Positions 62,475 to 64,000 of a stretch of 64,000 nt of DNA are shown piece after piece (positions within the stretch are counted from its first letter, which is position 1; the number at the start of each line of letters is the position of its first letter). Below the pieces are notes generated by a model. That model made no database searches. It was not told the DNA's origin and saw nothing but the letters and a program-made list of their open reading frames with translations. The DNA is taken from contig CAXYDR010000003.1 in assembly GCA_964276095.1 (NCBI GenBank), positions 1,364,001-1,428,000 of the forward strand, in the 5' to 3' direction. This DNA comes from GCA-2733415 sp964276095 (GTDB lineage: Bacteria; Bacteroidota; Bacteroidia; Flavobacteriales; Flavobacteriaceae). The position numbers and the translations under genes are program-made.

Positions 62475-62897
62475 ATGAATGACGAAAAATTATTAAAAAA
62501 GATTAAAGAAAAAATTAACGAAATTACTGTTAATGAAGACAATGTATTCTTAATTCGAAAAGAATACAAAACAGATTTCCCCGATATTCATATCCTTTTG
62601 GAATATTTCGGAATTAACTTTGGAGACGAATCCCCAGAGTTAGTATCCTTAGCTTTTATGGATATATGTAATAATATAGATTACTGTATAATTTATGACT
62701 TCGGTGAGTATGAATTTTATTCAAACGGATTAAGACATCGTGAAAACGACCTACCAGCAACTGTATTTTCTGACGGTACGAAACATTGGTGTAAAGATGG
62801 TCAAATGCATCGAGATAATTGCTTACCAGCTTTAATAACTTCGGATGGAGATACTAGGCGATGGTTTAGTAAGGGTACGGAATATTTTCCCAATTAA
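62475..62897 (+). CDS. Protein with HRxNxLPA repeats (unknown, accessory)
   Basis: A 140-residue soluble protein. The first half is helical with YFGINFGDESPELVSLAFMDICNNIDYCIIYDF. The second has two copies of a unit built as SNGLRHRENDLPATVFSDGTKHWCKDG / KDGQMHRDNCLPALITSDGDTRRWFSKG: short beta pair, His-Arg, acidic-Asn, Leu-Pro-Ala, then Asp-Gly. Such MORN-like repeats turn up in toxin-immunity and phage loci (from memory). It may be a second immunity or orphan cassette protein. It stands alone, in the accessory island. Confidence 0.6.
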   Translation: MNDEKLLKKIKEKINEITVNEDNVFLIRKEYKTDFPDIHILLEYFGINFGDESPELVSLAFMDICNNIDYCIIYDFGEYEFYSNGLRHRENDLPATVFSDGTKHWCKDGQMHRDNCLPALITSDGDTRRWFSKGTEYFPN

Positions 62898-63022
62898 TAT
62901 TTTATGATTTACAATTACATTTAGTTTGAGTGCTTTTAAGGCAGTTTTTGATAGGCTGTCTTGCATTTAAACTGAACATAAAGCAATATTGAGAAAGGCT
63001 CTGAGATTAATTGTAATATTTA

Positions 63023-63358
63023 TTAGCCCCAAAAGCAACCATGACTATCTTTTTCTACAATTGCTAGAAAATCGTTGATACTATCTACTACTGGAACGGG
63101 TTTGTAAGCCGACCATTTACCAGTTTCTCTAAACCAGTATATATTCCACTCATTCTTTGATTTAACGTATTTAGCCTTAGCTTTTGAATAGTTATGGATT
63201 ATTGTATTATCATTCCATTGTGGACGTATTTCGTATATCTCTACTACGTTATCTGAATATGAATAACCAATATCTAACTGCTTTCGGACTTCAATTGGTG
63301 GGCGTTTAGATTCAATATAATCTTTAACTTGTTGCTCGATTAAGTTTATTACTGTCAT
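63023..63358 (-). CDS. DUF3024 domain protein
   Basis: A 111-residue protein recognised by its order of conserved elements: RKQLDIGYSYSDNVVEIYEIRPQW, AKAKYVKSKNEWNIYWFRETGKWSAYKPVP and a C-terminal DSHGCFWG. The Trp-rich core and final FWG are typical. The family has no known function. The ATG overlaps the stop of the XRE regulator gene by four bases (ATGA), so the two are co-translated and may act as a pair. Confidence 0.8.
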   Translation of the reverse strand: MTVINLIEQQVKDYIESKRPPIEVRKQLDIGYSYSDNVVEIYEIRPQWNDNTIIHNYSKAKAKYVKSKNEWNIYWFRETGKWSAYKPVPVVDSINDFLAIVEKDSHGCFWG

Positions 63359-63612
63359 TTTTCCTTTTTATCAAAAGTAAATAATTCAGTAATATGAATA
63401 TCTAAAGCCTTTGAAATAGCTCTCATTGTGGATAAAGAAGTACTTATTTCAGCCCTTTCGATTCTACCAATTTGATTGATAGGTATATCAGCATCATTGG
63501 CTAAATCTTCTTGAGATAAATCCTTATTTTTTCTAAGTATTCTTAGATGCTTACCAAACTTATCTAAATATTTATGGTCTTTAAACTTCACAAGTCTAAA
63601 ATCAGCATTCAT
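63355..63612 (-). CDS. XRE-family helix-turn-helix regulator
   Basis: An 85-residue DNA-binding protein made of a single Cro/CI-type HTH: LDKFGKHLRILRKNKDLSQEDLANDADIPINQIGRIERAEISTSLSTMRAISKALDIHITELF. ATG 63612 is used; an upstream start at 63630 would add six hydrophobic residues. A short regulator overlapping a partner gene, with a palindrome in its leader, suggests autoregulation. The target besides its own operon is unknown. Confidence 0.85.
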   Translation of the reverse strand: MNADFRLVKFKDHKYLDKFGKHLRILRKNKDLSQEDLANDADIPINQIGRIERAEISTSLSTMRAISKALDIHITELFTFDKKEK

Positions 63613-63625
63613 TAAGAATAAAATA

Positions 63626-63641
63626 AACACATATTTGTGTT
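63626..63641. promoter_or_regulatory. Palindrome in the divergent XRE/lipoprotein region (possible operator)
   Basis: AACACA-TATT-TGTGTT, a perfect 6-bp inverted repeat 14 bases upstream of the XRE start and 9 bases before the TATATTTG element of the divergent lipoprotein gene. It is the natural candidate for a regulator binding site; binding is inference. Confidence 0.4.
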
Positions 63642-63649
63642 ATTTTTAA

Positions 63650-63657
63650 TATATTTG
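63650..63657 (+). promoter_or_regulatory. Candidate -7 element (TATATTTG) of the FG-GAP lipoprotein gene
   Basis: TATATTTG matches TAnnTTTG 23 bases before the ATG at 63680. A TTG at -33 is not obvious. Confidence 0.45.
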
Positions 63658-63679
63658 AAGAAACTAAAACTATATACCA

Positions 63680-64000
63680 ATGAAAAAAGTATTCTTATTA
63701 CTTCTCACGATGACATTATTTACATCTTGTTCAACTGATGACCCAATCAATAATGTAGTAGCAAACACAGATAGTACGAATGGTGGTGATACAAACTCAG
63801 ATAGTAATACCACTTCCGATTTTAGTTGGAGTTCTTGTGAGCTTGGTCAATGGTCTATAGCTTCAAATTATGCTGATTTTGATAATGATGGTGACACTGA
63901 CATTATTATATTAGGGCAAGGTAACTCTGGAACATTAGGAATTATACTGTATGAAAACAATAGCAATTCTGGTTATGTAGAAAGCTTATTAACGAGCTTT
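63680..64000 (+). CDS. FG-GAP/VCBS-repeat lipoprotein (3' partial)
   Basis: The frame starts at ATG 63680 and is still open at the end of the window (107 codons). A lipoprotein signal (MKKVFLLLLTMTLFTSC, Cys17) is followed by an Asn/Thr/Asp-rich linker and the beginning of a calcium-binding FG-GAP-like repeat, ADFDNDGDTDIIIL, in which Asp residues at positions 1, 3, 5 and 9 would bind Ca2+. A beta-propeller surface lipoprotein is expected. It is divergent from the XRE/DUF3024 pair. Confidence 0.75.
   Translation, partial: MKKVFLLLLTMTLFTSCSTDDPINNVVANTDSTNGGDTNSDSNTTSDFSWSSCELGQWSIASNYADFDNDGDTDIIILGQGNSGTLGIILYENNSNSGYVESLLTSF

Noticed and set aside
1..64000. tRNA, rRNA, CRISPR arrays and insertion sequences
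   Set aside because: None recognised: no cloverleaf-like blocks with the usual T-loop sequence, no regularly spaced direct repeats, and no transposase in any frame.

Overview
The window is strongly AT-rich chromosomal DNA from a member of the Bacteroidota, most likely a marine Flavobacteriaceae (Tenacibaculum/Polaribacter-like; the genus is inference). The evidence is type IX secretion genes (PorZ, a type B sorting-domain protein), a complete Bat aerotolerance operon, a TonB-dependent receptor, IPExxxVDY next to pyruvate kinase, the combination RecO-PorZ, and promoters of the TAnnTTTG type instead of the E. coli -10 box. About 54 protein genes were recognised. No rRNA, tRNA or CRISPR array was seen.

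Layout. 1-13.3 kb: the 3' part of an ABC-permease/M1-peptidase fusion, then on the minus strand an envelope cluster of alpha-2-macroglobulin lipoprotein, ABM-domain protein, GNAT acetyltransferase and penicillin-binding protein 1C, preceded by an isoaspartyl peptidase. 13.4-23.3 kb: an ALDH7-type aldehyde dehydrogenase, truA, a hypothetical outer-membrane protein, phnA, an ABC-F ATPase, a tRNA-dihydrouridine synthase and a zinc-ribbon/SPFH pair. 23.5-30.1 kb: IPExxxVDY-pyruvate kinase, dinB, CYTH protein, umuD and umuC. 30.2-39.3 kb: TonB-dependent receptor, recO-porZ, gdhA, a barrel protein and an AlbA_2-domain protein. 39.4-48.7 kb: the moxR-DUF58-batD-like-batA-batB-batC-batD-batE operon. 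50-56.6 kb: cvpA and a haem-biosynthesis cluster (hemE, EI24 protein, hemF, DUF4421 barrel, bestrophin-like membrane protein, hemB), with a decayed gene remnant after hemE. 56.7-64 kb: a T9SS type B cell-surface protein, a CNNM/CBS protein, and then an accessory island.

The most unusual object is at 60332-61672. The first ~117 residues are an O6-methylguanine-DNA methyltransferase (ogt), in its expected place overlapping the CNNM gene. Just before the catalytic PCHR motif the reading frame continues in phase into the terminal part of an RHS-repeat core and a variable C-terminal putative toxin, followed with a one-base overlap by a candidate immunity gene. The junction lies where the two families look alike (NPF.../YPFGMLLP), so the chimera seems to have formed at microhomology and to have destroyed the alkyltransferase. 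Beyond it lie a frameshifted small membrane peptide gene, an HRxNxLPA-repeat protein, a hairpin-rich non-coding stretch, an XRE regulator overlapping a DUF3024 gene, and the start of an FG-GAP lipoprotein.

Other threads: palindromic intergenic repeats of at least two families are scattered through the first 29 kb (four sites of one family, one inverted pair of another). The three translesion-polymerase genes (dinB, umuC, umuD) each have a TAnnTTT(G/A) box 3-4 bases before the start codon, which suggests leaderless, perhaps co-regulated, transcripts. Functional names come from motifs recognised by eye and from family knowledge; no database search was run.
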